A stretch of DNA of 64,000 nt from Smallanthus sonchifolius (taxonomy: Eukaryota > Streptophyta > Magnoliopsida > Asterales > Asteraceae). Within the stretch, counting starts at the first letter, position 1; every line of letters starts with the position of its first letter. This document shows positions 1 to 12,900 of this stretch, one piece after another. A program made the translations under genes and the position numbers. Under the pieces are notes generated by a model. The model worked only from the letters and a program-made list of their open reading frames with translations. It was not told the origin of the DNA and ran no database searches. The stretch is taken from assembly GCA_023525975.1 (NCBI GenBank), contig CM042023.1, forward strand, positions 2,653,501 through 2,717,500. The letters run 5' to 3'.

Positions 1-1446
1 CATTTTGATGTAGGTTTCGAGAAGTGTCCAGATTGCCCAACGCTGTTACACATGGTGATCAAACAATGAGGGGTCTTAAGCTTTTTGGGGCTTAAAGCAA
101 ATAATAAAATTGGATCCCTATTTACGTTTTCATACAAATTAATTTAGTCGAAAACATAGGACTTACTAGAGGCGAGAGTAACGTGGCCACAAGACTAAGC
201 AGGAAACCTTCACCGGGCTTATGAATCAAAAGCTCACGGAAGCGACTAAAGATAAAATTTGGCACTTGGATTCCCCATGGGAACCAGTTTCCTAGTTTCC
301 AATGATCACGTCTGTACACTACGGTGCATGGATTTTCTGGGCCTGCGAATTAGCATGCACCGGAAAGTTACATAAAATTAAGATGAGCAGAGGGGGCTAA
401 AAAATTTTGTTATAGGTGTTTTTCAAAAACTTAATTACATGGTTAACAGGTGAATTCTAAAACTAACATGGTGAATAGGTGCGAGCACGAAAGTACATAA
501 ATCACCCTCATCCTCTGGTTAGGGGAGCGAATCTCAGACAGTCACGCCTACGGATTCTATGTACTTTTGTGCCACGTCATATGACATCCGCTAATTCAAC
601 TAGCAGATCAACTATTAACCATATAAGTTTTTGAAAAGCACCTATAACAAAAAAAAGAAATCAAAACCAAGCTGCAACTAATTACCGTTGACATGCGCGC
701 ACTCCCTTGCAATGTCTAGTCCTGTTTTCCCGAACCCGACAACGACAACCTTCTTCCCTTTCACGAACTCGGCTGCTTTCTGGTTTTCCATAGCAGAGTA
801 TTTCATGGAGTGTATAGCCTGTCCTTGGAAAACTTCTGGGCCTTCTCCAGCCGGAAATTTCGGTATGTATGGAACATCTTTGAATCTTCCCAAGCAGAGA
901 ATCACAAAATCCACAGTGTAAACCTGGTTGTTCCACATGAACAAGCTTCTGTTTTGTAAGTAAAATGAATGATTCACCAACACAGGACATCATATTAATT
1001 ATCCTTATCCATACCTTGGTGGTTGCGGTCTGAGTATTTTCGACGGTGAGGTTCCACTTGCCTTGGGGTGGAAATGCTTCTCCGGTGCCGTTCCACAGGG
1101 ACCATGTATCTGTTGATGGTCCATCGTAGCTCATTCCCTTGACTCGGGAATTGAAGTTGATGTGGGGTATGAGATTGAAGTGGGTGGCGTAGGAGCGGAG
1201 GTAGTCTAGCACTTGTTGTTGGGTAGGGAAGTCGTCCGTGACGGAAGGTGGCCATGGAAAGTCGGAAAACTGATACATGGCTCTAGGTATCTGGAGCCTG
1301 GTGGTTCGTATGGTTTTGGTCCATACACCACCAATTTGGGATTCTAATTCGAAGACAATGGGATTGAAACCTTTGGAAAGACAGTGTTTACAGGCTGCGA
1401 GACCCGCGACTCCGGCTCCGATGATGGCTATTTGCTTCTTCTCCAT
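1..1446 (-). CDS. Flavin-containing monooxygenase (FMO1-like), 5' part of gene
   Basis: Enzymes of this family use FAD and NADPH to oxygenate nitrogen or sulfur in small substrates; Arabidopsis FMO1, one member, N-hydroxylates pipecolic acid in systemic acquired resistance. The ATG is at 1446. I read four exons: 1015-1446, 686-923, 167-342 and 1-42. The introns begin GTATGG, GTAATT and GTAAGT on the minus strand and all end in AG, and the phases join without a stop. Visible motifs are the FAD-binding GAGVAG (residues 10-15), the FMO signature FQGQAIHSMKY (about 176-186) and the NADPH-binding GFGKTG (about 207-212). About 296 residues are seen of the 500 or so usual in the family; the C-terminal part lies left of the window. 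No lesion is visible, so it may be active. Membership of the FMO family is secure; orthology to FMO1 itself is not. Confidence 0.9.
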
Positions 1447-1837
1447 TAGTGTACAAAAAAAAAACTTGTCTAGTTGTACACTTTTTTTTTTCTTTCAAAG
1501 ACTTTTCTTTGAAACGAAAAACTTGTGGTGTACAAGAAATAAAGCAATTCTATTTATATATATAGTTGGAAGATTCCATTTGAAGTAGTTAAAACTTAAA
1601 CCGCCACCATTTGCGGTTTTACCCAATGAATCCCAAAGTGAGTTTGCGACTTAGCATGTAACAAAGAGCAGTCAACAAGAGTGTGCCCATAAGTTTATGG
1701 TCAGTCAAACAAATATGTGTTGCCTTTTATGTTTGTATAAACGAAGGCTCTTCAAACGAAGTTTGTATAGAAGAATTGGAAAATGATTTGACTAGTGGAT
1801 CGAGTTTGCATAAGAAATGGGAAAATTCTCGAGTATG
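1447..1837. other. Upstream region of the FMO gene, no gene seen
   Basis: AT-rich sequence upstream of the FMO start. A TATA-like tatttatatatatag lies at about 1551-1565, some 110 bp upstream of the ATG on the minus strand. At 1809-1860 a 23-bp segment (CATAAGAAATGGGAAAATTC and flanks) occurs twice in tandem at the edge of the foldback element that follows. Confidence 0.35.
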
Positions 1838-2517
1838 CATAAGAAATGGGAAAATTCTCAGAATAAATATTTTCACTTTTTGGAAAAACAAAGTCAACTA
1901 CCCCAAAATTAACATTATTTTCATCGAGATAATACCAAAAGTCAGCGACTTCGTCAATGTCACATGTCTTGGCCCTTTAACGTACACGTTTCATTTCGAC
2001 GGAAAATTTAAAAAACTCGACAAAATCACTGAAACATGTTTTCGTCGAGTTCGGCGTTCAGAAACTTGTCGGGCCCGGATTCATATAAAAACTCGGCGTT
2101 TCACCCAGATTTTTTTTAAACTCGGCGTTTCGCCCAGATTTTAATAAAACTTGGCGTTTCGCCCGGATTTTTAACAAAGCCGAAGAAACGCCGTTGTAAA
2201 GGTCTATATAACTACCTGATTATTACTGTAGTTCATGGAAATGGTATCGTTTAAACCGTCTGATTATTTCTGGAAATGATACATTTATAAAACTTACGAA
2301 AACATGTTTCGGCGATTTTGTCGAGTTTTTAAATTTTCCGTCGAAAATTACACGTGTACGTTAAAGGGCCAAGACACGTGACATCGGCGAAGCCGCCGAG
2401 TTTTGTAGTATCTCGATGAAAAATGATGTTTATTTTGAGAGAGTTGACTTTTCTTTATTTGTTTTTAGAAAACCAAGGATAAAAATGTTCTTTCTGAGAA
2501 TTTTCCCCATAAGAAAT
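1838..2517. mobile_element. Foldback element with long terminal inverted repeats
   Basis: The left arm at about 1838-2050 returns inverted at about 2290-2517. Both arms contain the CATAAGAAAT end, the AAAGTCAACT stretch, a TCGATGA box, and the GTACACGT/GGCCCTTTAACG block. The centre (2080-2185) holds three direct copies of a unit of about 33 bp containing CTCGGCGTTTC. No transposase ORF is present, so this is a non-autonomous foldback or Mutator-like element. The TSD was not resolved. Confidence 0.7.
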
Positions 2518-2642
2518 ATTGTTGGTCATATATTTAGACCGTCTATAATGTCGGTTTGTGAGAAGCCACATGCATTGGGCGGCCATGTACTTGGGCATTC
2601 TTGACGGCTGATAAACTTAGTAAAATTTGTAATTCTTTTTAC

Positions 2643-2824
2643 GAATTAAAAAAAAAGTTTTTTATATATTTCACCTTATTAAACTTCTAAATTACATATA
2701 TTCTTAACTCTTAACTTTAATTACATATTTCTCTAATTAACTTAAAATTACCCATTCCCCTCACAAATAATTTAGAAGTTTAATAGGGGAAAATATATAA
2801 AAAAAAAACCTTTAATTTTTTATA
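2643..2824. mobile_element. Small hairpin MITE
   Basis: An arm at 2643-2697 (ending ATTAAACTTCTAAATTA) is repeated inverted at 2768-2824 (starting TAATTTAGAAGTTTAATAGG), around an AT-rich centre of about 70 bp. There is no coding capacity. The superfamily is not assigned. Confidence 0.6.
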
Positions 2825-5416
2825 ATCTTAGTATATAAATGGATATATTCTTTTGCAATTCTATATTTAAAATATATATTTGTATAAATCTGTTATATTA
2901 TCATCTAATTATTATATTGTTTATAACCATTCAAAATTTATTTATATTATGTGTATCGCAAACATAAAACTTATATATATTATATATAAGTTTTTCTGAT
3001 ATTAAAACAAAGACGAATGTCAAAATAAGAAAAGAAAATAAGGAAAAAAACGGTTAAATTTTGTCAAAGATTATCACGAGGGATTAAAAAATTACACGAG
3101 TGTGCTTTTTTTACATTGTTTGTTATAAGTTTCTTTTTCTTAATTTTATATGAGAGTGATTTTTTAGGAAGCTAAATGATTAAATAGTGATTAATTCCTG
3201 AATCCTGTGTTAACGATTAAAAAGTTCGACTCTAATTGGATTTATTAGCGTTCGATATGTTCGTGTTAACATCGACTTGGTTTGGGTTGAAATTGTGGAT
3301 ATATGTAATTGATATATTTAGGAAGGGGATATATATAAATAGTACTTTAATTTGTTCATTAAGGGTAAAATGGTAATAAAAAAGTTATTTTAAATTAATT
3401 TGATAAATATATAATATATAGGTTTTAGGAAAAGGAAATATGTAGGTCTAGTTTAGTAGGTTTGTCTAGAGTTTTACTAGAGTGTCTAGGTTAGTTTTGT
3501 GTGTAGTTTTATAGACCGTTTGACCGACATCAACGGTTAAGACTTCAAATTTTAAAACTTTATTTCAATTATATAAAATTTAAATAAATTCTATTATAAT
3601 ATTTTTATATTTATAATTATGTAACACTGAAATGCAATAGTTTATTATAATGAATAAGTTGTTAAAAAAATAAATGTAAAAGTAGAGATGGTGTATAAAA
3701 TATAAGGATATTTGTAGGATGTATACATTGCTTGAAAAAAGTTTGTGTGGATGTTTATGGATGTTGACGGTAGTTGATTAGAAAGGTTTGTAGTTTATTG
3801 TTTCCTGTATAGTCTTTCCTCGATTTACCTTTTTTTTTCAAAACACCCCCTTTTAAGTTTGACAAAACGTCTCAGACGTAACATGTCGAATCACCTACAA
3901 ACGGACAATATTAAGTTAGCCGTAGATATCATCAGTCAATGAAACAAATGAGAATTTTGAAAAGTATTCTCACTTATACATTAGTCAATGAGGAAAAGAG
4001 AAAATAAAACCGTTCTCGTAGTTATGCAGTCAAAAGTAGTGAACCATTTGATATTATTTTTTAAAAGGCTAATAATGACATCTAATAATTAATATCGGAT
4101 TCATTCTACGATATTTCATGGCTGGTCAAATGATTGCCACATGCGAAAATTTCCATTATGAAAATATGAAAAGTCGTTCTCTTTAAAATAAACTTTATAC
4201 ATCTTATTATTAGAAGTGTAACATAATGAATAATACAATCATCAATCCATCATACGCTACTTGTCATTTCTAATTCCACTTCCTTTTACTTTTTTTTTTA
4301 ATTTTTAGTTTTTTTATTATTATTGTTAATATAATTTATTATTGTTGATGTTTTTGTTTCGTTTTTCATATTCGGACGATAGACATATAAAAAAAATAAA
4401 AGCCCCAACCCCCAGCTTTCACGTAATTTTATTTACGATTTGATATAAATTTTAGAGTAAATTACACAAATTGTTCTTTAGTTATAAATGAAATTGCACT
4501 TTATATCCTTTGACTTCAATAATTACAAAGATTGTCATTTTTTAAAAAATTTTGCACACATTTCGTCTTTTCCACTAACCGGTTTTAACTTTTTCTATTA
4601 AATATTGACATGTGTTTTGCACATGAGAGTATAATGGTCTTTTTACCTACAAAGTAATATTTATGAAAATTCTCACTTCATCTTTTTCATAAAACCCTAA
4701 CCCACTCACTCTCCCACCCACCCATAGCCACATTGTTCTTTCTTTCTCTGTGTGTGTGTGTGAGAGAGAGAGAGAGAGTAAAATTCAAAAACAAATTAAC
4801 TAATGCACTCCTGCCAGTGCCGAGTGATAAGAGTCACTGTTTAATGAATAGGAGATCGTCTCACATATTTGGATAACCTTCAGAGTTTCAAATTGTATAA
4901 TATATTAGTGTACTAATTCAACCTCCTTAATAATACCATTTTCAATGCTACCTATAATTAGTATTTAGTTAAATGGAGATCGATTTCATGAGACTTGTTA
5001 TGCTGGAAACTGAAATCAAGTGTAATGTGCCATATATTTTGAAATCAAAATCAATAATAATACATTAATACCTCTCTCAACACTCGATCATATAAGTAAT
5101 AATGCTACAATAAATTGTATCAAATTCGATAAAAATACATGTAAATATCCTATTAAACCAAGGCCTCGTGGTTATTTGAGGAATTAGAGAACCCAAAGAA
5201 CCATCTTCATCCTCCATTTATTTTAATTTCAAATCCAACTTACTAAGATTTAAAGGGCTAATATTTACTCATTCCTTTGTACACACATCAAAATTATATA
5301 AACAATAATTTGTAAACATTGGATGTGAGGAAAATCACTCTTCAATGAAAAGTGACATATTCATCCAATGGGAGCTTGTTACGTGGCAGACAAAGGTTTT
5401 AATTTTTACTATTTTT

Positions 5417-5485
<69 letters not shown>

Positions 5486-6720
5486 AATAACATAAGATAT
5501 TAATCAAGTTGGGCTTCTGGCCTGATACATGCGTGTTGGGTTTACGTAAAGTTTTGTTTTTTTTTAACCTAATATTTGAATGTATAGGTCTAATATGGAC
5601 CAAGTGAGTTGTTACTTGTTGGGAGTTTGGGACCTTCACAATTGCTAATTTGCTAGCCCATTTAGGCATTTGGGCTGCATGCATCTAACCAATGTTCACC
5701 CATCTTTTGGGCTTCGGCCTTGGGCTACATGATCCATGAATGACGAGTCCATCAATATCTTGAACTTTGTGGGTATTCTTTTGGTTTTGGTTGTATAATG
5801 ATTGTGAATGGAATAAGGTGGAGCCCTATGTGTGTTTCTTTTGCTTATTTTGAGGTGGGTGGGGTTGGTGATTGTTTATCGGGCTCATATGTGCCTCTCA
5901 TTACAAAAATAATCCCCCAATTATATGCACAAAATCTTGAACGACTCATCATGACCCGCAACTAGAAAAGACTTTATTACATAAATGTTCTAGTTTTTTA
6001 GTGATTTTTAAATAAAATGGAGATTCTCAAAGTCCATGTAGTGGATTATATTCTCCTATTTATAATCTTATCTAAAGCAACCAAAAGGGAAAAAAAATGT
6101 TCGAGAATCGTATTCTTCCTCCTATCTCCATTTTTTACTTGTAAAATCTACAATGTACAACTTTTGCCACATAAGCTATAATATTTGAATGCACAAGTTT
6201 AAAGTTTTTAGACCATTCGACCATATATTTTATCTTTACACGTCCGTAAGAGTCAGAGCAAAACACAATTAAAAAAACTTACTACACATATTGGTTCGTT
6301 CCTTGTAAACCACTCAAAGGTTTGTTCACTCACTTATACGGGACATGTTTTATAGATTTCTTTCTTACAGTGTTTCATATCAAACTCACTACTCTGAGTA
6401 TCAACATTGCAGTTATCTTTACTCTATTTTACACACATCTCAACTCGTTGCAAAGTGCTCTCTCCCTCTCTCTTAAAGAACAAGAACTTGAACCAGTAAA
6501 TTATTAAACTCACATCCAACTATTATTACAAATATTTTCAAACATTTATTTTATAGTATGGGAGGGTATCCTTTAAAAACATGTAGAACAAAAGCATCAA
6601 ATTCTTACCTAGAAAAAGCACCACAAAGGCACAAACCTACAAAAACAAATCCCCAAGAGACTAGAACTACCCCCATTCACAAAAAGAAATATAGAAATTC
6701 TAATGTATGATATTAATATC
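2825..6720. other. AT-rich intergenic stretch, no gene recognised
   Basis: Only short chance ORFs are found. There are simple repeats at about 4748-4778 (TG then GA dinucleotides) and 5419-5491 (AT then AAT). At about 4455-4640 (TAAATTACACAAATTG onward) the text resembles dispersed non-coding repeat sequence common in plant genomes. I see no splice-consistent coding structure. Confidence 0.4.
5419..5491. repeat. (AT)n followed by (AAT)n microsatellite
   Basis: About 26 AT units (5419-5470) run directly into about seven AAT/ATA units (5471-5491). Confidence 0.95.
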
Positions 6721-6725
6721 CAAGC

Positions 6726-6756
<31 letters not shown>
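6726..6756. repeat. (ATT)n microsatellite upstream of the WAK-like gene
   Basis: About ten ATT units lie just upstream of the gene. They are followed at 6770-6783 by a TATA-like tatttatatatatg, which may be the core promoter of the gene starting at 6833. Confidence 0.85.
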
Positions 6757-6762
<6 letters not shown>

Positions 6763-6832
6763 ATCATACATATTTATATATATGGACCTCTTTAACCCAA
6801 AATACTCTCTCCCAGTCTCAATCGAAAGAATT

Positions 6833-8311
6833 ATGGTCACTAAAATGTCACTCACCAAACTTACCACAATCTCTATTTTGCTATTCCTTTCCTTCTCCCC
6901 AACCACCACCCAAACATGCAAAAGCACATGCGGCCCGGTTCCTGTGAAATACCCGTTTGGAACTGGGTCGGGTTGCGGCGACCCCCCCTTCCAAACCCGA
7001 GTAACTTGCAACAACCAACACCTCACCTTCATCACACATACCGGATGCTACCCGATAACCGACATCGACTACTCGAACCAAATCATCTTCATAACCGACC
7101 TCTCCATGTCAACTTGTGCGTGCACCCAACCTAGCAAAGGTTTTAGTCTTGACTGGGACGCCCCATTTAGCTTCCACGACGATACAGTTTTCGCCCTACT
7201 CAATTGCGACGTCTCGTCGTCGCCAATATTCAAGTCGGATAGAAATAACCACACGGTTTCCCCTGTTTGTGACACTGGAAGTGGGAGTCGTGTTTGTGAA
7301 CGTCTGAACAATTGTCAAGCGGTTAGTAGACTCGGTGTCCTGGTGTCCACATGTTGTGTCTACACTCCTGTGGACCTTGGCCCGTCTTTTGAGATGGACT
7401 TGCAAAAGTTGAGCTGCGGTTCGTACTCAGGTTTGTATGGGTTTAAAGAGCATCCGGATAATCCCGAAAGTTGGAAGTATGGCGTCGCTATAAAGTATAA
7501 GTTTAATTTTAACAATGAGTATCCTCCAATGTGTGCTAATTGTGAGAAAAGCAATGGAGTTTGTGGGTATGATGGACCATATAACTCGTTTGTGTGCAAT
7601 TGTCGCAGTGGTATTAATACTACGACGGATTGTTCATTTGAAGCTACATGGAATAGTTCTTCAAGATTTCTTCGTAAAAGCGACGGTAAGGTTCCTAAAG
7701 TTTTTTTTTTTTTTTGAAACGGTAGTTTTTAGTGGGTTCTTTGACTTGGGGTATTTTCTCGGAAATATTATACATATGGGGTTATCGCACTTACCAAGTG
7801 TGGCGTCTCAGTCTTGTTTTGGCGTCCTGTGAATCACAGTCAAAGAAGTTGATTGTCTTGTCCTTTTATGAAGAAGTCGCATTTCATGACTGCGAGAACT
7901 TGAAGATGTCGCAGTTGCTAACTTTGACAACCTGATGCAAGTGGACAAACTCACAAACCCTAATGAGTTGTCACTGTTAGCAAACCCTAATGAGTTGTCA
8001 CTGTTAGCAACTGCGACTGTTTCATTAAACGACAAAACAATCACCATCTTTGAATCATATTTTGTAGGGTATGAATAACAAGACTCAGATGTCGCGGTTA
8101 ACAATAGTAGCAACCTCATATGTCAAACAATTTTGAGAAAATACCCCCAAATTAATAATTACCCATTTCAAAAGAAAATTCTTAGAAAAATGGTTTTTTT
8201 TGTCATGAGATATCTTTTGTGACGGTTGTATGTTTTTCTATGACACGTTTATTTACAGAGGGTTTGTGGATGTACGCATTGGCATTGCTAGTGACATGGA
8301 TGATGGCGTAG
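6833..8311 (+). CDS. Secreted/anchored WAK galacturonan-binding domain protein (kinase-less)
   Basis: Proteins of this type carry the extracellular GUB_WAK_bind domain of wall-associated kinases and are thought to bind pectin; they lack a kinase. Exon 1 is 6833-7685, the intron is 7686-8258 (GTAAGG...TTTACAG), and exon 2 is 8259-8311, giving 301 residues. The chosen ATG at 6833 gives a typical signal peptide (residues 1 to about 26); in-frame ATGs at 6782 and 6845 are alternatives. The mature part starts with the family motif CGPVPVKYPFG (about residues 33-43) and is cysteine-rich throughout, with a second WAK-associated C-terminal block ending in a CxCxxG-like cluster. N-glycosylation sites are present (NHT, NTT, NSS). 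Exon 2 adds only 17 residues, a hydrophobic tail rich in Leu/Ala/Trp that could be a GPI-anchor signal or a membrane tail. No lesion is seen. Confidence 0.87.
7954..8007. repeat. 27-bp tandem duplication in the WAK-like gene intron
   Basis: Two adjacent identical copies of a 27-bp unit beginning CAAACCCTAATGAG, at 7954-7980 and 7981-8007. Confidence 0.95.
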
Positions 8312-8532
8312 ATTGGAAAGACTCTGAGTGCAAATTAATCAATCGTGTTCTAGAAGTTAACTGATTGCATATTTTGCGACGGGTTTTATATTTATTTTTT
8401 TCGTAGTATTTAGTAAATGTCGTTTCTAAATTCTAAATTCCCTATTTATGTGACCTTTTTTATGATGACAATCTGTGATGCTTCATGTAGCTTGAAATCT
8501 TGTCACTATTTGTTTGCGACCAGGTTTTTGTC
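8312..8532. other. 3' flank of the WAK-like gene
   Basis: Non-coding AT-rich sequence after the stop codon at 8309-8311. It should contain the 3' UTR and polyadenylation site, but I cannot place them with certainty. Confidence 0.3.
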
Positions 8533-8545
8533 AGATAAAATAGTT

Positions 8546-9384
8546 TTTTTTTTGGATTCGCAAATTTCTTTTAATTCTGTCATCAGTGGGTAGGGCTGCT
8601 CAAAATACTTGACGCTCGAAACTCGCTCGAACTCGTTCGAAAAATGCTCGAAAATATGCTCGTTCGATTTCTGCTCGGTTTGTAAACGAACCGAGCACGA
8701 GCAAAGGTACGCTCGCTCGTTGCTCGTTCGGTTTGGCTCGAATTAATTTTTAATTTATATATATATATATATAATTAATGAATTAATATTTTATACATTT
8801 ATAAATAACTCTTTTGATCCAATCCATTACGGAACTTTTTATAGTGAGTCAAGAGTAGCCCAACTTAAAACCTAAAAAGAAAAAAAAAACCTCTTTAGTA
8901 ATTACGTTACTTCACTAGTTCACGATCAGAGCCTTCTCCTCAATTCAAGTCGCAAATCGTCTCTTCCTAAAATCTCTAACCCTAATCGGACGTCGCTCGC
9001 ATGAGCAGCCTTTGCGGCTCTGCGATTCAAGTCTCAAATCGTCTCTCCCTCTTGATCAGCCGATCAGCCTTTGCAGCTCACGATCAGCGACGCCGAGCGA
9101 CGAGCAGCTTTTGCGGCTCTACAATTCGAAGGGCACACTACAGTAGGGCTGTCCAAATCGCTCGACGCTCGCTAAGATAATGCTCGTTCGATTTTCTGCT
9201 CGCTTGTAACCGAGCCGATCGGCTCGGTTTGGTTTGTAAACGAACCAAGCACGAGTAAAGGTCCGCTCGGTTCGGTTCGTTTCTTGAACAGCTCTACCAG
9301 TGGGACTTGAACTCGTGACCTCCAAACCTTAAGTGTTCTTAGAGTCTCTGTCTCTGCTATTGAGCCACCAACCCCAATGATGTG
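8546..9384 (-). mobile_element. Short tRNA-derived SINE, interrupted by a hAT element
   Basis: The SINE reads on the minus strand. Its tRNA-like head is at 9297-9384 (A-box-like TGGTGGCTCAATAGC, B-box-like GAGTTCAAGTCCC) and its poly(A) tail is at 8546-8556. The body is about 125 bp once the hAT insert 8591-9296 is removed. A 13-bp TSD, AGATAAAATAGTT, flanks it at 8533-8545 and 9385-9397. Confidence 0.85.
8591..9296. mobile_element. Non-autonomous hAT-type element inserted in a SINE
   Basis: The left end is TAGGGCTGCTCAAAA and the right end (inverted) TAGAGCTGTTCAAG. The 8-bp flanks are TCAGTGGG and CCAGTGGG (7 of 8 match), as expected for hAT. Both subterminal regions consist of degenerate GCTCG/CTCGTTCG repeats. 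A second TAGGGCTGTCCAAA end occurs internally at 9144, suggesting that a related copy inserted into or recombined with this one. No transposase is present. Confidence 0.8.
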
Positions 9385-9397
9385 AGATAAAATAGTT

Positions 9398-9716
9398 AAT
9401 CACTAGAAACGTTTAAAACTAAACAAGAAGAAAATAAAATAAAATAAAATAAAAAAAGTTGTGATCTAAAACGAAATAGAATATGGTTCTTATTCTTCTG
9501 TACAAAAGACAGAAAAGCCTTGAAAGCTTTTGACGAAATTATTTAGCAACTTTTTCCAAGGCCCTAGAGAATTTCATTCTAAACGTTATTCATCGCAAGA
9601 AATAAAATTTATGTAAATTAAAATAATTTTTTTCTAACACTTTTATTAACAAATCGAAGTTTAAAAAAAAATCTAAAATGGTAGCTAGATATGCTAAGAA
9701 TTTCTTTCATCAGACT
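9398..9716. other. Short AT-rich spacer
   Basis: No ORF or repeat structure is recognised between the SINE TSD and the copia TSD. Confidence 0.35.
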
Positions 9717-9721
9717 AGTCG

Positions 9722-9931
9722 TAAAAAGGTATAGAGGAATATTGAAGAGAATACTTAATTTCATTCAATATCATAAGGCTAATTATAGCCGATTACATGT
9801 ACAGTAATATGGAAAGGAAATCATCTAGGAGATAAATATAGAAAACATATTAACATTCAATTTCTATCTAAATATACATTTGAATTTGAATTTTAAACTA
9901 ATATTATTTTATATTAGTAGTATTGTTAATA
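9722..9931 (-). repeat. Copia 3' LTR
   Basis: 210 bp, nearly identical to 14306-14515. In element orientation the ends are TATTAACA and CCTTTTTA rather than the usual TG...CA. Confidence 0.95.
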
Positions 9932-12900
9932 CGTCCCCGCAAGATGGAGGATCCGTCGGAGACTCCGATCTTGGACCCAAGCCGCTGAAAGGACCCCGTC
10001 CGAGAGGTTTGGTGAGAACATCAGCGAGTTGATCAGCTGAGTGAATATGGAGAACCCGTAATGAACCGTCGGCTATTTTTTCTCGTACAAAGTGGTAATC
10101 CAATGTCACATGTTTCATGCGAGAATGATATACGGGGTTGGCACTCAAATAAGTAGCCCCAGCATTGTAACAAAAAAGTGTGGGTGGGGCATCAACAGAT
10201 AATCCAAGTTCTAACAAGAGGTTCTTTACCCATGAAAGTCCCGCCGCCCCATTGCTAATGCCTTATATTCAGCCTCAGTGGAAGATCTAGAAACAGATTT
10301 CTGACGCGCGGAGCACCAAGATAAGATGTTGGAACCAAGGTAGATAATATAGGCTGTTGTGGAACGCCCCCCATCGGTGATACCACCCCAATCAGAATCA
10401 GTGAAGGCGTTGAGATGAAGAGTAGACCCACGATTTAGATACAAACCATGATGAATGGTACCTTTGAGGTATCGGAGGACCCGTTTCAATGCTTGCCAAT
10501 GATTTTGAGTGGGTGCATGCATGTATTGGGCAAGTTTATTAACAGCAAATGAAACATCGGGCCGGGTGAAGGCAAGATACTGAAGTGAACCCACTAGTTG
10601 GCGGTAAGGAGTCGGATCAACGGTAGGGGAGCCATCAATGGAAGATAATGGATCGGTGGAGCTCAAAGGTGTAGCCATGGGTTTGGCACCATCCATTTTA
10701 AATCTGGTGAGAAGGTTTTGAATGTGTGCATGTTGAGATAAAAATAAGCCATTGACTGTTGGAATAACCTCTACACCAAGGAAGTGGTGCAACATCCCGA
10801 GATCTTTTGACAGAGAATTTTGTAGAGAGTGCATGAATGACATGTTGCAAGAATGGAGGATTGTAACTGGTCAATACAATATCATCAACATACACTAGAA
10901 AGTAGGAAATGATACCATCACGATTATAGATAAAAAGGGAGGGGTCGGCCAAGGATTTGTGAAAACCAAGTTGAAGGAGAAAGGTGGTGAGCTCCATATA
11001 CCACGCACGAGGAGCTTGCTTGAGCCCGTATAAAGATTTTCGAAGACGACATAGGTGATTGGGAAGATCGGGATTGATATATCCCGGAGGTTGAGACATA
11101 TAAACGTCTTCATGCAAGGTGCCATGCAGAAATGCATTATTAACATCCAGCTGGCGGATGGGCCAGCCTTGAGACAAAGCAATGGCAAGAACGGTACATA
11201 TGGTGACGGGTTTAGTGACCGGACTAAAAGTCTCAAAGTAATCCTTGCCATATTTTTGGAGAAATCCTTTTGCCACAAGTCGAGCTTTATACTTGTCAAT
11301 TGATCCGTCTGGACGGCGTTTGATACGAAACACCCATTTGCACCCAATCGGTTTATGGTTTAAAGGAGGAACAAGTTCCCATGTGGAATTTTTTAGTAGT
11401 GTGTTAAATTCATTGTCCATCGCTTGTCGCCACTTTGGATCTTTTAAGGCTTGGTTGTGGGCAGTAGGTTCAACAGTGGAGGGAACCGGGTGAACAGTCA
11501 AAAAATTAATGAATTTGGAGTTGTAGTACTTGGGGTTGGGTTTGCGGTTGCGGGGAGGTAACGGTGTAGAAGATGAGGAGTGTGGTTCAGGTAAAGGAGA
11601 AGCATCTGTGGATGTATCAGTTTGAGATGGATTTTCTGAGGCGGAGCGGAGTCAGGAGAGTTGTTAGGTGTGTGGTTGCAGGTATGGAGAATAGGGGTGG
11701 ATTGGGATTGGTGGGAGGCAGTAAGTGAGGGTGTGGTAGAAGGTGTGAATGTTGAACTTGGGTTAGAGGTAGAATGGGTCATATTAGATTGGTTATGTAA
11801 AAAGGATGGTGAGTTAAGTGCAAAGTTCAAATTGGATGTGGCAGTGGAATCGGTAGGTACTCCAGGGATTGGATTTGGTTCTGCTAGAGTGGGTGGGGTC
11901 ACTATATGAGAGGATGGTGGGCTTGGTTTGGAGAGAAAGACATCAGCAGTAGGTATGGTAAGAGAGGAAGGTGTAGTTGGTTTGAAAGGGAATGTGTTTT
12001 CAACAAATTCCACATGGGGAGAATGAAATAGGCGACGAGCGATGGGTTCATAGCATTTGTATGCCGATTTGGAGGGTGAATAGCCTAAAAAAATACATTT
12101 TTCAGAACGAGGGTGAAGTTTTGATTTAGCATATGGGCGAAGTCATGGGTAACACAAGCATCCAAATGGTTTAAGTTTAGAGTAAGATGGAGATTGTCTA
12201 TAAAGTAACTGATAAGGATTTTGGGAGTCAAGAATTTGAGTGGGTAGGCGATTGATGAGGTAGACGGCCGTTTGAAAGGCATGCGTCCAAAACGAGAGTG
12301 GAAGACTAGCATAGTGTAGGAAAGCTAGACCGGTTTCCACAATGTGGCGGTGGCGACGTTCGGCAACACCATTTTGTTCTGGGGTGTGGGGTGGTGTAGT
12401 GAAGTGTGAGATGCCTTGGGATTGAAGGTATGAAGTAAGACCGATGTATTCGCCACCATTATCTGTGAAGAGGGAGATTAAGGGAGTTTTAAAATACTTC
12501 TCCACTAACAATTTGAATTGGGGAAAAAGGGTAGCGACATCCGATTTGTATTTCATTGGATATAGCCAAGTATACTTAGTGTGGTAATCAACAAAAATAA
12601 TGTAATAAGTGAAACCATCAATAGATTTTTCAACTGGTCCCCAAACATCCGAATAGACAAGTTCTAAAGGTTTTGTGGTAGTAAATGAATTCATGCCAAA
12701 AGGAACTTTATGACTTTTATTGATAGAACACGAATTACAATGGAAATTTTTAAGATTAAAATGAAAGCCTAAACATTTGGCTAATGACTTGAAAACACGA
12801 ATTGATGGATGCCCAAGTTTATGATGCCAGTCAAGAGACGAGACGGTCACAACAGAGTTGAGTTGAGGCATGGATGGAAGGTTGGCATAGTAGACATCAA

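Noticed and set aside
122..319. A stand-alone 65-codon gene
   Set aside because: It is exon 3 of the FMO gene read through into its intron.
688..1588. Plus-strand ORFs opposite the FMO exons
   Set aside because: Antisense shadows with no family resemblance.
10895..11347. Alternative minus-frame ORF in the reverse transcriptase region
   Set aside because: A shadow frame of the copia RT; the motifs are in the other frame.
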